Shown here piece by piece: positions 6,773 through 15,892 of a stretch of DNA of 64,000 bases. Numbering within the stretch: the first letter of the stretch is position 1; every line of letters starts with the position of its first letter. The translations under genes and the position numbers were made by a program. The stretch lies in the NCBI RefSeq assembly GCF_022664455.2, contig NZ_JAKRKC020000003.1:930001-994000 (forward strand), given 5' to 3'. The notes beneath the pieces were generated by a model, which made no database searches, had not been told where the DNA came from, and saw only the letters and a program-made list of their open reading frames with translations. Source of the stretch: Actinomadura luzonensis (GTDB lineage Bacteria; Actinomycetota; Actinomycetes; Streptosporangiales; Streptosporangiaceae).

Positions 6773-8908
6773 GTGGTTGTCGCACGGGTCATCGTGGTCG
6801 CGGTGCTGGCGGCGCTGTCCAGCGTGTACGTCCTGGCGGGCGCGCCCGGGGCGGTGCTGGTCCTCGCCGCGCAGCTCTTGTACACCTTCCGCTCGCGCGC
6901 CTGGCAGGTGCTGGCGGCGCAGGCCGTGCTGGTCTACGGGGTGACGCTGGGGTCCGGCGCGTCGGTCGTGCTGCTGGGGTTCCTGGCCGGGTCGTTGCTG
7001 GTCAGCCGGTGGTGGGCGGCGGCGCCGCTGGTGGTGTTCAGCGCGGTGGTGATCGCGTACGCGCGGGGCGGCGACGTGCCGCGGACGCTCGACCTGGCGG
7101 TCACCACGGTGCTGATGACGTTGATCGTCCCGGGGCTCATCCGGCTCGTGGAGCGGGTGGACGAGCTGCACGCCACCCGGCCGGCGCTGGCCGCGGCGGC
7201 GGTGGGCGAGGAGCGGCTGCGCATCGCGGCCGAGCTGAGCGACGGCCTGGGACGCGGCCTGGCCGCGATCATCGTGGGCGTGCGGCGGGCCGTGGCGGTG
7301 CCGGCGGGCGCCGGCGAGGTGCTGGGCCGGGTGGTGGAGTCGGCGCGGCGGTCGCTGGCGGAGGCGCGGACGGCGGCGGCCGGGTACCGCGCCATGTCGC
7401 TCGGGCCCGAGCTGACGACGGCGCGCGGCCTGCTGGAGGCGGCCGGGATCGCGGTGGAGGTGCGGGCCGGGCACGCCGAGCCGCTGGGCCCGGCCGGGGC
7501 GCTGCTGGCGGCCGTGCTGCGGGAGGCGGTCACGGACGTGGCCCGGCGCGGCACGGCCCGGACGTGCGTGATCGAGACCGCCGAGGAGGGCGGGCGGGTG
7601 GTGCTGTGCGTCCACGACGACGGCCGGCGCACGGCCGAGGCGGGCGACGGGCTGGCGGACCTGGCCGAGCAGGTGGAGGCGGCGGGCGGCGAGCTGGCGA
7701 GCGGCCTGTCCCCGCGGGGCCGCCACACGGTACGCGCGGCCCTGCCCGCCCCCGACCCGGCGGCGGACCGGCCGGCGGGCACGGGCCGGGCGGGGTGGGG
7801 TCTGGGGCCGGGGGCGGCGGACGTGTCGGTGTGGCTGCTGGCGGCCGTGCTGGTCGGCTTCAGCCTGAAGGCGCTGCTCGCGGTCCCCCAGCACCTCCTC
7901 CTCCCGGCCGCCGCCATGCTGGCCGTGATCGTGGTGATGCAGCTCAGGTCGGTGACCGGCCGGCACATGGCGGCGTTGGCCGTGATGGCGGTGCTGACGT
8001 TCGCCCCCGTGCCGGTGTTCGGCCCGGTGTGGCTGGGCGTGGCCGGGTTCCTGGCGGGGCCGGTGCTGCTGGCTTTCCGTCCGCTCGTGGCGTGGCCCCT
8101 GGCCGGGCTGGTGGTGGCGGCGACGGCCGCGCTGGCCGTCCGGCTCGCCCTCCCGCCGCCCGCGGCGGTGAACATCACGGTCAGCACCCTGGTGACCGGC
8201 CTGGTGGTCTACAGCCTCCTCCGCCTGGCCCAGCTCGCGAAGGAGCTGGCGGCGGCCAGGGAGAGCCTGGCCCGGTCGGCGGTGGTGGAGGAGCGGCTGC
8301 GCGCCGCCCGCGACCTGCACGACCTGCTCGGCCACAGCCTGGCCGCGATCCTGCTGAAGTGCGAGCTGGCCCGCCGGCTGCCGCCGGAGCGGGCCCGGGC
8401 GGAGCTGGCCGACGTCCTCGCCATGGCCGAGCGCGCCGAGCACGACCTGCGCGCCGTCTCCGGCGAGCACCGCGACCTCTCCCTGGCCGCCGAGGCGGAC
8501 TCGGCCGGGACGACCCTGGCCGCGGCCCACGTGCGGGTCGCCGCCGAGCTGGCGCACCCGCCGCTGCCGCCCGAGGTGGAGACCGCGCTGAGCGCCGTGC
8601 TGCGGGAGGCGGTGACGAACGTGCTGCGCCACAGCCCGTCCGCCCGCCACTGCTCGATCGCCACCACGGCCGAGGGCGACGTGGTGCGGCTGCTCGTGCG
8701 CAACGACGGCGCGCGGGCCGCCGAGGCCCGCCGCGGCTCCTCCGGCCTCGGCAACCTGACCACCCGCCTGGCGGCCCTCGGCGGGCGGCTCACCACCCGC
8801 GTCGCGGGCGGCTGGTTCGAGCTGGAGGCCCGGGTGCCGGTGCGGGCGTCAGATCCAGCCGCTCTCGGTGGCGATGCGCACGGCGTCGGTGCGGTTGCGC
8901 GCGTTTAG
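6773..8908 (+). CDS. NarL/DesK-type sensor histidine kinase with tandem kinase modules
   Basis: 711 aa. Residues 1-125 hold membrane helices, residues 140-325 a first HisKA_3/HATPase-like module, residues 350-480 a second membrane block, and residues 500-690 a complete kinase module. In module 2 the phospho-acceptor is His516 (RDLHDLLGHSLAAI), the N-box is REAVTNVLRHS (Asn616) and the G-box NDG is 644-646. In module 1 the aligned residues are Ser156, Asp255 and DDG, so it should not phosphorylate. The partner regulator is most likely the convergent LuxR-type gene at 8849-9457, overlapping by 60 bp, with an ABC exporter beyond it. The architecture suggests internal duplication or fusion of two DesK-like kinases. 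Confidence 0.88.
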   Translation: MVVARVIVVAVLAALSSVYVLAGAPGAVLVLAAQLLYTFRSRAWQVLAAQAVLVYGVTLGSGASVVLLGFLAGSLLVSRWWAAAPLVVFSAVVIAYARGGDVPRTLDLAVTTVLMTLIVPGLIRLVERVDELHATRPALAAAAVGEERLRIAAELSDGLGRGLAAIIVGVRRAVAVPAGAGEVLGRVVESARRSLAEARTAAAGYRAMSLGPELTTARGLLEAAGIAVEVRAGHAEPLGPAGALLAAVLREAVTDVARRGTARTCVIETAEEGGRVVLCVHDDGRRTAEAGDGLADLAEQVEAAGGELASGLSPRGRHTVRAALPAPDPAADRPAGTGRAGWGLGPGAADVSVWLLAAVLVGFSLKALLAVPQHLLLPAAAMLAVIVVMQLRSVTGRHMAALAVMAVLTFAPVPVFGPVWLGVAGFLAGPVLLAFRPLVAWPLAGLVVAATAALAVRLALPPPAAVNITVSTLVTGLVVYSLLRLAQLAKELAAARESLARSAVVEERLRAARDLHDLLGHSLAAILLKCELARRLPPERARAELADVLAMAERAEHDLRAVSGEHRDLSLAAEADSAGTTLAAAHVRVAAELAHPPLPPEVETALSAVLREAVTNVLRHSPSARHCSIATTAEGDVVRLLVRNDGARAAEARRGSSGLGNLTTRLAALGGRLTTRVAGGWFELEARVPVRASDPAALGGDAHGVGAVARV

Positions 8909-9457
8909 CTTGGTCACGATGGCCGTCAGGTAGTTGCGCACGGTGCCGGCCGTCAGGTGCAGACGGGCGGCGATGTCGGGCGCGTCGGCCCCGCCCGCGG
9001 CCAGCCGCAGCACGTCGGCCTCGCGCGGCGTGAGCGGGTTGTCGGCGAGGTCCCACGCGGTGACGGCGAGCGCCTTGTCCAGCACCCGCTCCCCGCGCGC
9101 CACCGACCGGATGGCCGCGACCAGCTCCTCCGGCGGGGCCGTCTTCAGCAGGAACCCGCCGACCTGCGCCGCCAGCGCCCGCTTGAGGTGACCCGGCTTG
9201 CCGTACCCGGTGAGCATGAGGGTGCGGCAGCCCGGCGCCCGGGCGCGGAGCTCGGCGGCGGCGGCGAGCCCGTCCAGCGCGCCCGGCATGTCGATGTCGA
9301 GGACGGCGACGTCCGGCAGCTCGACGGCGGCGGCGTCCACGGCGGCCTGCCCCGACTCGACCGCGCCCACCACCTCCAGGTCCTCCTCCAGGTCGAGCAG
9401 GGCGGCCAGCGCCCCCCGGATGACGGCCTGGTCCTCGGCCAGCAGCACACGAATCAC
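8849..9457 (-). CDS. NarL/LuxR-family response regulator
   Basis: 202 aa. The receiver domain (1-120) has acidic pocket Glu8/Asp9, phospho-acceptor Asp54 (VLDIDMP), Thr83 and Lys105. A LuxR-type HTH at about 138-202 (NPLTPREADVLRLAAGG...IAARLHLTAGTVRNYLTAIVTKL) binds DNA. It reads towards the kinase gene and overlaps its last 60 bp, and it is divergent from the ABC exporter operon that starts 83 bp away. This places it to control the exporter, as in LiaSR/DesKR-type antibiotic or envelope stress systems. The target is inferred from position. Confidence 0.92.
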   Translation of the reverse strand: MIRVLLAEDQAVIRGALAALLDLEEDLEVVGAVESGQAAVDAAAVELPDVAVLDIDMPGALDGLAAAAELRARAPGCRTLMLTGYGKPGHLKRALAAQVGGFLLKTAPPEELVAAIRSVARGERVLDKALAVTAWDLADNPLTPREADVLRLAAGGADAPDIAARLHLTAGTVRNYLTAIVTKLNARNRTDAVRIATESGWI

Positions 9458-9539
9458 CTGTCCAATTTATGACGAGATCACGGGCGATCGGTGACGGCGT
9501 CTCTGGGGCCGGTCCCGCCCGGCCGACAGGCTTGGAGCC

Positions 9540-10271
9540 ATGACGGACGTGGTGCGGCTGGAGGCCGTGAGCAAGGTGTACGGCAAGGGCCAGGGCGCGG
9601 TGGCGGCCCTGCGGGAGGTGTCGGCGGCGATCCCGCGCGGCACGTTCACCGCCGTGATGGGCCCCTCCGGGTCGGGCAAGAGCACGTTCCTGCACTGCGC
9701 GGCGGGCCTGGACGTGCCCTCGTCCGGCTCGGTGCGGCTGGGCGGCACGGAGCTGGCGGGCATGGGCGAGAACGAGCTGACCGAGCTGCGCAGGCGGCGG
9801 GTCGGCTTCGTCTTCCAGTCGTTCAACCTGATCCCGGCGCTCGACGTGACGGAGAACATCACCCTCCCCCTCCGCCTGGCGGGGGCCCGGGTCGACCGGG
9901 GCTGGCTGGCGGAGATCCTGCGCAGGGTGGGGCTGGAGGGCCGCGCCGGGCACCGGCCCGCGCAGTTGTCCGGCGGCCAGCAGCAGCGCGTGGCGATCGC
10001 GCGGGCGCTGGTGACGCGGCCGGAGGTGGTGTTCGGGGACGAGCCGACCGGCGCGCTGGACACGATGACCGCCCGCGAGGTGCTGCGCCTGCTGCGCGAG
10101 GTCGTGGAGAGCATGGGCCAGACGGTGGTGATGGTGACGCACGACCCGGTGGCGGCCTCGTACGCGGGGACCGTGCTGTTCCTGGCCGACGGCCGGATCG
10201 TGGACGCGATGGCCGCACCGACCGCCGACAAGGTGGCCGAGCGCATGACGCGGCTGGGGGCCTGGACGTGA
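9540..10271 (+). CDS. ABC transporter ATP-binding protein (MacB/LolD type)
   Basis: 243 aa with Walker A GPSGSGKST (41-49), Q-loop at FVFQSFNLIPAL, signature LSGGQ (143-147) and Walker B VVFGDEP (163-169) followed by TGALD. These belong to the class that powers FtsX-type permeases. The permease gene overlaps the stop codon (GTGA). Expected role: export or expulsion of a lipid-linked or peptide antibiotic, or envelope maintenance. The preceding two-component genes support a stress-induced detoxification module. Confidence 0.93.
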   Translation: MTDVVRLEAVSKVYGKGQGAVAALREVSAAIPRGTFTAVMGPSGSGKSTFLHCAAGLDVPSSGSVRLGGTELAGMGENELTELRRRRVGFVFQSFNLIPALDVTENITLPLRLAGARVDRGWLAEILRRVGLEGRAGHRPAQLSGGQQQRVAIARALVTRPEVVFGDEPTGALDTMTAREVLRLLREVVESMGQTVVMVTHDPVAASYAGTVLFLADGRIVDAMAAPTADKVAERMTRLGAWT

Positions 10272-12664
10272 TCGGGATCGCGCTGCGGACGCTGCGGCAC
10301 CGCAAGGGCGCCTTCGCGGGGGCGTTCGTCGCCCTGCTGTGCGCGGCGGCGCTGGTGTGCGCCTGCCTGATGCTGCTGGAGACCGGCCTGCGCGGCGGAG
10401 TCGCCCCCGAGCGGTACGCCGGCACGCCGGTGGTGGTGGCCGCCGACCAGTACGTCCGCCAGAGCGTGGACAAGGGCGACGGCGAGACGAAGACGAAGGC
10501 CAAGCCGCTGACCGAGCGCGCCTGGCTGCCCGCGTCGGTGGCCGACGGGCTGCGGCGGGCGCCCGGCGTGTCCCGGGTGGTCACCGAGGTGACGTTCCCG
10601 TTCGGCGCGTCCACCGGGCACGGGTGGGAGTCGGCGGCGCTCACGCCGTTCACGATCGCCCGGGGGCGCGAGCCGCGGGCGGCCGGTGAGGTCGTCGTGG
10701 ACGCCCGCGCCGGGCTGGCGGTGGGCGCCGAGCTGCGCGGGCATCGCGTGGTGGGCGTGACCGCGCAGGCCCTGCCGAGCCAGGACACCGTGTTCTTCAG
10801 CACCGCCGAGGCCCGCCGCCTGGCCGGGCACCCGGGGAAGGTCAGCGCGATCGGCGTGTTCGGCACCGGCGAGGTGGCGGTCCCCGAGGGCGCGGTGGTG
10901 CACACCGGCGACGAGCGCGGCCGGCTGGAGTTCCTGGACGCCGAGCAGGCCAGGGTGTCGCTGATCAGCATGGGCGGCGCGCTGGCCGGCACGTCGCTGC
11001 TGGTCGCGATCCTCGTCGTGGTCGGCACGTTCGCCCTGTCGGTGCGGCAGCGGCACCGCGAGCTGGCGCTGCTGCGGGCCGTCGCCGCCACCCCGAAGCA
11101 GGTCCGCGCGCTGGTCGGCGGCGAGGCGCTGCTGGTCGGCGTGGCCGCGGGGGTGCTGGGGGCGGGCGCGGGCGTCGGGCTCGGACTGTGGCTGCACGGC
11201 ACGTTCGTGGCGCTCGGCACCACCCCGGCGAACCTGCGCCTGGTCGTCAGCCCGTTCCCGCCGCTGGCGGCCTTTCTCGCCACGGTCGGCGCCGCGCAGG
11301 TGGCGGCGCGGGTGTCGGCCCGCCGGATCTCCCGGATCCGCCCGGTCGAGGCGCTGGGCGAGGCGGCCCTGGACCAGGGACGGCTGCCCTGGTGGCGGGC
11401 CGCGGCCGGGGCGGTCTGCGTGGCGGGCGGCGTGGTGCTCGTGGCGGTGCTGTCGGGGCTGCGTACCGAGGCGGCGGCGACGCCGGTGACCATGCTGACC
11501 GCGCTGCTGTGGACGGTCGCCGTGACGTTGCTGGGCCCGCTCCTGGCCCGGGCGGCGGTCCGGGTGCTGCCGCTGGGGGCGGCCGGGGTGAGCGGGTTCC
11601 TCGCCGGGCGGAGCCTGCGGGCCGCGCCCAAGGGGCTGGCCGCGGTGCTGGCGCCGCTGACCCTGCTGGTGGCGATGACGTGCACGATCCTGTTCGCCCC
11701 CGCCACGGTGGGACGGGCGGCGGAGGAGCAGGCCCGCGCCGGGCTGCGGGCCGGTCACGTGGTGACGGGGGCCGGGGCGGCGGCGGTGGCGCGGGTGCCC
11801 GGCGTCGAGGCGGTCGTGCCGGTGCTGCGGACCACGGTCCGGGCCGGGCTGGACAAGTACGCCGCGCAGGCCGTCGCCTACGACCGCCGCGTGCTGGACC
11901 TGGACGTGACCGCCGGCTCGATGGACGCCTTCGGCGAGGACGCTGTCGCGATCAGCGGGACGGCCGCGGCGCGGCTCGGGATCGGCGCCGGCGACCCGCT
12001 GGCGCTGACGCTGGGCGACGGCACTCCCGCGCGGCTCACGGTGGCCGCCGTGTACGCCCGGGGCCTCGGCTTCGGCGACCTGACCCTGCCCTACGACCTG
12101 GTCACCGGGCACGTGGACGACCCCGCGCCCACCCTGCTGGTGTCGGCCCCCGGGCTGGCCGCGGCCGCGCTCCGGGCGGCCCTGCCCCCCGGCGCGGAGG
12201 TGTCGGCGGTCACGGGCGGCCCAACAGGCGGCGCGGCGGGCGGCCCAACAGGCGGCGCGGCGGGCGGCGGCGCGAACCAGCAGGCCGCCTTCGTCGCCCT
12301 CGGGCTGATCATCGCCTTCACCGCGATCGCCGTGGTCAACACGCTGGCCATGGCGACCTCCGGCCGGGCCAGGGAGCTGGCGGCGCTGCGGCTGGCGGGC
12401 ACCACGCGGCGGCAGGTGCTGCGCATGCTGCGGCTGGAGACGCTGGGCGCGGTGCTGGTGGCGGCGGTGCTCGGGACGGGGGTGGCGCTGGTCACGCTGG
12501 CGGCGTTCGGCGCGGGCATGACGGGGTCGGCGACGCCGTCCGTGCCGCCGGTGGCGTACGCGCTGGTGATCGCGGCGACGGCGGGCCTGGCCCTGGTGGC
12601 GACCGCGGTGCCCGCCCGGCTGGTGCTGCGGGTCCGCCCGGCCGAGGCCGTCACCGGGCGCTGA
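10268..12664 (+). CDS. FtsX-type ABC transporter permease, duplicated form
   Basis: About 798 aa, starting GTG within the GTGA overlap with the ATPase gene. An N-terminal TM (residues 12-35) is followed by an extracytoplasmic MacB-like domain. Next comes a three-helix FtsX block (about 230-340) with the conserved cytoplasmic loop SVRQRHRELALLRAVAATPKQV. A central TM pair, a second extracytoplasmic domain and a second FtsX block (about 675-795, with ATSGRARELAALRLAGTTRRQV) complete it. This is the usual single-polypeptide ten-TM permease. A 24-bp tandem repeat encodes a Gly-rich linker before the second block. Substrate unknown. Confidence 0.92.
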   Translation: MIGIALRTLRHRKGAFAGAFVALLCAAALVCACLMLLETGLRGGVAPERYAGTPVVVAADQYVRQSVDKGDGETKTKAKPLTERAWLPASVADGLRRAPGVSRVVTEVTFPFGASTGHGWESAALTPFTIARGREPRAAGEVVVDARAGLAVGAELRGHRVVGVTAQALPSQDTVFFSTAEARRLAGHPGKVSAIGVFGTGEVAVPEGAVVHTGDERGRLEFLDAEQARVSLISMGGALAGTSLLVAILVVVGTFALSVRQRHRELALLRAVAATPKQVRALVGGEALLVGVAAGVLGAGAGVGLGLWLHGTFVALGTTPANLRLVVSPFPPLAAFLATVGAAQVAARVSARRISRIRPVEALGEAALDQGRLPWWRAAAGAVCVAGGVVLVAVLSGLRTEAAATPVTMLTALLWTVAVTLLGPLLARAAVRVLPLGAAGVSGFLAGRSLRAAPKGLAAVLAPLTLLVAMTCTILFAPATVGRAAEEQARAGLRAGHVVTGAGAAAVARVPGVEAVVPVLRTTVRAGLDKYAAQAVAYDRRVLDLDVTAGSMDAFGEDAVAISGTAAARLGIGAGDPLALTLGDGTPARLTVAAVYARGLGFGDLTLPYDLVTGHVDDPAPTLLVSAPGLAAAALRAALPPGAEVSAVTGGPTGGAAGGPTGGAAGGGANQQAAFVALGLIIAFTAIAVVNTLAMATSGRARELAALRLAGTTRRQVLRMLRLETLGAVLVAAVLGTGVALVTLAAFGAGMTGSATPSVPPVAYALVIAATAGLALVATAVPARLVLRVRPAEAVTGR
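12215..12262 (+). repeat. 24-bp tandem repeat inside the permease gene
   Basis: Two perfect flush copies (12215-12238 and 12239-12262) encode GGPTGGAA twice, in a flexible linker just before the last permease helices. The in-frame unit length means copy-number change would not break the gene. Confidence 0.9.
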
Positions 12665-12708
12665 CGGCGGGCGAAGGGGCCACCGCCGGCACCCGGCTCT
12701 GACGGCGA

Positions 12709-12740
12709 AGGGCCGCCCCCCGCTCAGGGGAGGCGGCCCT
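12709..12740. terminator. Bidirectional terminator-like hairpin
   Basis: AGGGCCGCC (12709-12717) pairs with GGCGGCCCT (12732-12740). The stem is extended by CCCC/GGGG inside, with one bulged A. It lies between the convergent ABC permease and glycosyltransferase genes. No T-tract is present, so efficiency is uncertain. Confidence 0.6.
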
Positions 12741-12755
12741 CGCGTCCGCGGCGCG

Positions 12756-13871
12756 TCAGGCCCCGCGCAGGACCCGGTCGTACAGCTCCAGGTACTTCTC
12801 CGCCATCACCGACGGCGAGAAGCGGCGGCGGGCCTCCGCGCGGCACTCCTCGGGGTCGATCTCGTCGATCCGGAGCAGCCACTCGGCCAGCTCCTCCTCG
12901 GTGTCGGCCAGGAACCCGGTGCGGCCGTGCTCGATGATCTCCGGCAGGCAGCCGCGGCGCAGCCCGACGGGCGGCACCCCGAGCGCCAGCGCCTCGACGA
13001 CGGCGGTGCCGCCCGGCTCGTCCCACTGGATGGGGAACAGCGCGGCCCGCGCCGAGGCGTAGAGCCGGTCACGCTCGTCGCCGGCGACCGAGCCGACCCA
13101 GGTGACCAGGTCGTCCAGGTACGGGACGACCTGGTCGAGGTGGTAGCGCACGTCGGGGTGGCCGTTCAGCGGGTGGTAGGGGTCCTGGGCCACGACGTCC
13201 AGCTCGGCCTGGTTGTTCCGGCCGCTGACGGGCCCGGCCAGCACGAGCGGCAGCCCGAGCTTCTGGCAGACGCGGGCCGCCACGTGCTGGCCCTTGAGCC
13301 GGCAGACGCGGCCCATCACGACGAAGTGCTCGCCCCGCTCCGCCTCCACCCGCCGGTCGGCGAGCGGGGTGGCGAGGTGGATCGCGCCGAGCGAGGCGGC
13401 GCGCAGAGCCTCGGGGCCGCGGGCGAGCTGCGACTCCGAGACGCCGTTCACCTTGATGGAGGACGGGAACGAGCCGTAGAAGTGCGGGTGTTTGCGCAGG
13501 TCCCAGTGCAGGGTGTGCAGGACGGGCGGGCCGCCGAAGGCCGACAGCACCGCCGGGCCCACCACTTCGAGGTGGTCGTGCACGAGGTCGATGTCGTCGC
13601 GCCTCCGCAGCTCGTCCACGAGGCGCGCCTGGTGGGCGTGCGCGATGCCCATGACCTGGTTGTACGGCTTCTGCAGGTCGCCGAACTGGCCCTCGTCGAA
13701 GACGCTGACCAGCTCGTCCACCTCGAGGTCGCTGGCCCCGACGCTGGCCAGGACCACCTGCACCCCGCGCTCGCGCAGCGCGGGGACCAGCGTGGCGACG
13801 ACGTTCTCGATCCCCCCGTAGCCGGGGGGCGGCACCGTGAGCCACGGCCCCGCGTTCATGAGCACCTTCAC
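12756..13871 (-). CDS. GT4-type glycosyltransferase
   Basis: About 371 aa with a GT-B fold. The N-terminal domain contains the sugar-acceptor loop GYGGIENVVATLVPALRERG. The C-terminal domain has FVVMGRVCRLKGQ and the nucleotide-sugar signature EPGGTAVVEALALGVPPVG, carrying the E-x7-E-like motif. The GTG start overlaps the gpgS stop by 4 bp, so translation is coupled. The substrate is unknown; coupling to gpgS suggests elongation or decoration of a glucosylglycerate-type product, or another compatible-solute/glycolipid glycosyl transfer. Confidence 0.8.
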   Translation of the reverse strand: MKVLMNAGPWLTVPPPGYGGIENVVATLVPALRERGVQVVLASVGASDLEVDELVSVFDEGQFGDLQKPYNQVMGIAHAHQARLVDELRRRDDIDLVHDHLEVVGPAVLSAFGGPPVLHTLHWDLRKHPHFYGSFPSSIKVNGVSESQLARGPEALRAASLGAIHLATPLADRRVEAERGEHFVVMGRVCRLKGQHVAARVCQKLGLPLVLAGPVSGRNNQAELDVVAQDPYHPLNGHPDVRYHLDQVVPYLDDLVTWVGSVAGDERDRLYASARAALFPIQWDEPGGTAVVEALALGVPPVGLRRGCLPEIIEHGRTGFLADTEEELAEWLLRIDEIDPEECRAEARRRFSPSVMAEKYLELYDRVLRGA

Positions 13872-14842
13872 GTCAGATCCTCCTCCAGCACGAGGGAGGC
13901 GAGCGGCGGACGCTCGGCGACGCCCACGTCCACGAGGTCGGCGTCGCCGTCGAGGCCCCATTGGAGCAGCGTGTGCGCCGGGGGCTCCGACGCCATCACG
14001 CGGCCCTGGCCCTCCAGCCGGGACCACGCGGTGAGCATGATCTGGCCGGCCATCCGGCCTAAGGCGGCCATGTCCTGGTGGGTGTGGGTGCGGTGGCCGA
14101 GGTCGACCTGGGCCATGGCGTCCAGCCCGACGAGGTCGAGCAGGTCCACCAGCAGGCCGAACTCGACGCCGTACTCGGTCACGAAGGGGACTTGTTCGAG
14201 CACGCTGCGGCGGGCCGCGTACTCGCCGCCGAGCGGCTGGGCGAAGCCGGCCAGCTCGGGCCAGAACATGTTGATGAGCGGCCGGGCGACCAGCTCGGTG
14301 ACGCGGCCGCCGCCGCCCCGCTGGGGGACGCCGTCCGCGCCGATGTAGGGCCGCTCGTAGGTGGCCTTGACGAAGTGGATGTCGGCGTCCACCAGCAGCG
14401 GCCCGACCAGCCCTGATATGTAGTGCGCGCCGAAGCTGCGCAGGTCGGCGTCCACGAACACGACGAGATCGCCGCTGGAGGCGGCGAGCCCCTTCCACAG
14501 CGCCTCACCCTTGCCCGTCATGACGGGCAGGTGGGGAAGGACGTCGTTCTGCGCCACCACGCGGGCGCCCGCCTCGCGGGCCCGCTCGGCGGTGGCGTCG
14601 GTGGAGTTGGAGTCGACGACGAGGATCTCGTCGACGAGCGGCACCTGCTCGACGAGCTCTCGGCGGATGACGGTGACGATGTCGCCGACCGTGCTCTCCT
14701 CGTTGCGAGCAGGCAGGACGACGCTCACCGTGGTGGTTCCCTTGGCCAGCATCAGGGCGTCGACGGGCCACTCGGCAGCGGTGCTCGAGTGTGGGCCGTA
14801 CCATTCCTGGACCCTGGACAAGGCGCGCACATCTGTCTCCAT
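13868..14842 (-). CDS. gpgS: Glucosyl-3-phosphoglycerate synthase
   Basis: 324 aa, the same length as the mycobacterial enzyme as I remember it. It transfers glucose from a nucleotide sugar to 3-phosphoglycerate, the first step to glucosylglycerate and, in mycobacteria, methylglucose lipopolysaccharides. GT-A features visible are TTVSVVLPARNEESTVGDIV, VVDSNSTDAT, GKGEALWKGLAASSGDLVVF, the metal-binding DAD (VDADLRS) and GGGGRVTELVARPLI, all typical of GT81. It is first in a two-gene operon with a GT4 transferase and divergent from a carbohydrate catabolic cluster that includes a glucosylglycerate-hydrolase-like enzyme. Confidence 0.88.
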   Translation of the reverse strand: METDVRALSRVQEWYGPHSSTAAEWPVDALMLAKGTTTVSVVLPARNEESTVGDIVTVIRRELVEQVPLVDEILVVDSNSTDATAERAREAGARVVAQNDVLPHLPVMTGKGEALWKGLAASSGDLVVFVDADLRSFGAHYISGLVGPLLVDADIHFVKATYERPYIGADGVPQRGGGGRVTELVARPLINMFWPELAGFAQPLGGEYAARRSVLEQVPFVTEYGVEFGLLVDLLDLVGLDAMAQVDLGHRTHTHQDMAALGRMAGQIMLTAWSRLEGQGRVMASEPPAHTLLQWGLDGDADLVDVGVAERPPLASLVLEEDLT

Positions 14843-14941
14843 GCAGTCAGCCCCGTTCTCATGAGGACACCTTCACTGCCCGATGTATGTGCTTTCGAAC
14901 ATGTTTGTTTGGTAGCAACTAGATGTGGCATATGGGGGGTT

Positions 14942-15892
14942 GTGTCCCCACTGACCCGAGTCGGCATCGTAGGTGCCGGAAATGTCGCCGCACGTCATGC
15001 AGACGTCCTGTCCGGATTCCCCGACGTCCAGATCGCCGGGATCGCCGACACGGACCTGTCCAAGGCCGAGTCCCTGGCCGCCAAGCACGGCTCCCCCGCC
15101 TATGGCAGCCACGCGGATCTGCTCAGCGCCGGCGGTCTCGACGCCGTCTACGTCTGTGTGCCTCCTTTCGCGCACGGTAGCGCCGAGCTGGACGTCCTGT
15201 CGTGCGATCTGCCGCTTTTCGTGGAAAAACCCCTGTCTCTGGACCTCGAAACCGCCGAATCCATCGCGACCGAAATAGAGCGGAGATCCCTCCCGTCCGC
15301 CGTCGGCCACCACTGGCGCTACCTCGGCATCCTCGACCAGGCGAGGGAGCTCCTGGAGGGCCGCCCGGTGCGGCTCGCGCTCGGCCACTGGCTGGACAAG
15401 GTGCCGCCGGTCGCCTGGTGGCTGCGCCAGGACAGGTCCGGCGGCCAGATCGTCGAGCAGGCCGTGCACGTCCTGGACCTGGCCCGCGTGCTGGTCGGCG
15501 AGGTCGCCATGGTGCACGCGGTGCCGGCGGAGAACACCGCCGAGGGGGAGGTGGACCGGGCGACGGCCGCCGTCATGCGCTTCGCGGGCGGCGCGGCCGG
15601 GCTGCTCGCCACCTCCTGCCTGCTCAGCCAGAAGCACCGGGTGGGGCTGGAGGTCTGCGCCGAGGGCATCGCGCTGGAGCTCACCGAGACCCGCCTGCTG
15701 GTGGACGGGGAGCGCGTGATCGAGGACGACGGGCGCGCCAAGACCCGCGTGGACCGGGAGTTCATCGACGCCGTGCAGGGCAAGGACGCGGACGTGCGCT
15801 CGACGTACCGTGAAGCCCTGCGGACCCACCGCCTGGCGCTCGCCCTCGCCCGGTCCGCCGCCGAACGGAGGCCGGTGATGCTGGATGAGTAG
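14942..15892 (+). CDS. Gfo/Idh/MocA-family oxidoreductase
   Basis: 316 aa. The N-terminal Rossmann domain has RVGIVGAGNVAARHADVL (NAD(P)-binding GxGxxA) and the FVEKPLSLDLETAESI segment with the conserved EKP lysine. The C-terminal beta-sheet domain follows. GTG at 14942 is preceded by GGGGGGT. The preferred substrate class is a sugar or sugar derivative. It overlaps the downstream MDR dehydrogenase by 8 bp, so the two oxidoreductases are translated together. Its role in the local sugar pathway (for example oxidising a ring hydroxyl) is inferred. Confidence 0.85.
   Translation: MSPLTRVGIVGAGNVAARHADVLSGFPDVQIAGIADTDLSKAESLAAKHGSPAYGSHADLLSAGGLDAVYVCVPPFAHGSAELDVLSCDLPLFVEKPLSLDLETAESIATEIERRSLPSAVGHHWRYLGILDQARELLEGRPVRLALGHWLDKVPPVAWWLRQDRSGGQIVEQAVHVLDLARVLVGEVAMVHAVPAENTAEGEVDRATAAVMRFAGGAAGLLATSCLLSQKHRVGLEVCAEGIALELTETRLLVDGERVIEDDGRAKTRVDREFIDAVQGKDADVRSTYREALRTHRLALALARSAAERRPVMLDE

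Noticed and set aside
13868..14842. A generic GT2 glycosyltransferase call for this gene
   Set aside because: The GKGEALWKGLAASSGD, GGGGRVTELVARPLI and HTHQDMAALGRMAGQI segments and the 324-aa length match glucosyl-3-phosphoglycerate synthase specifically.
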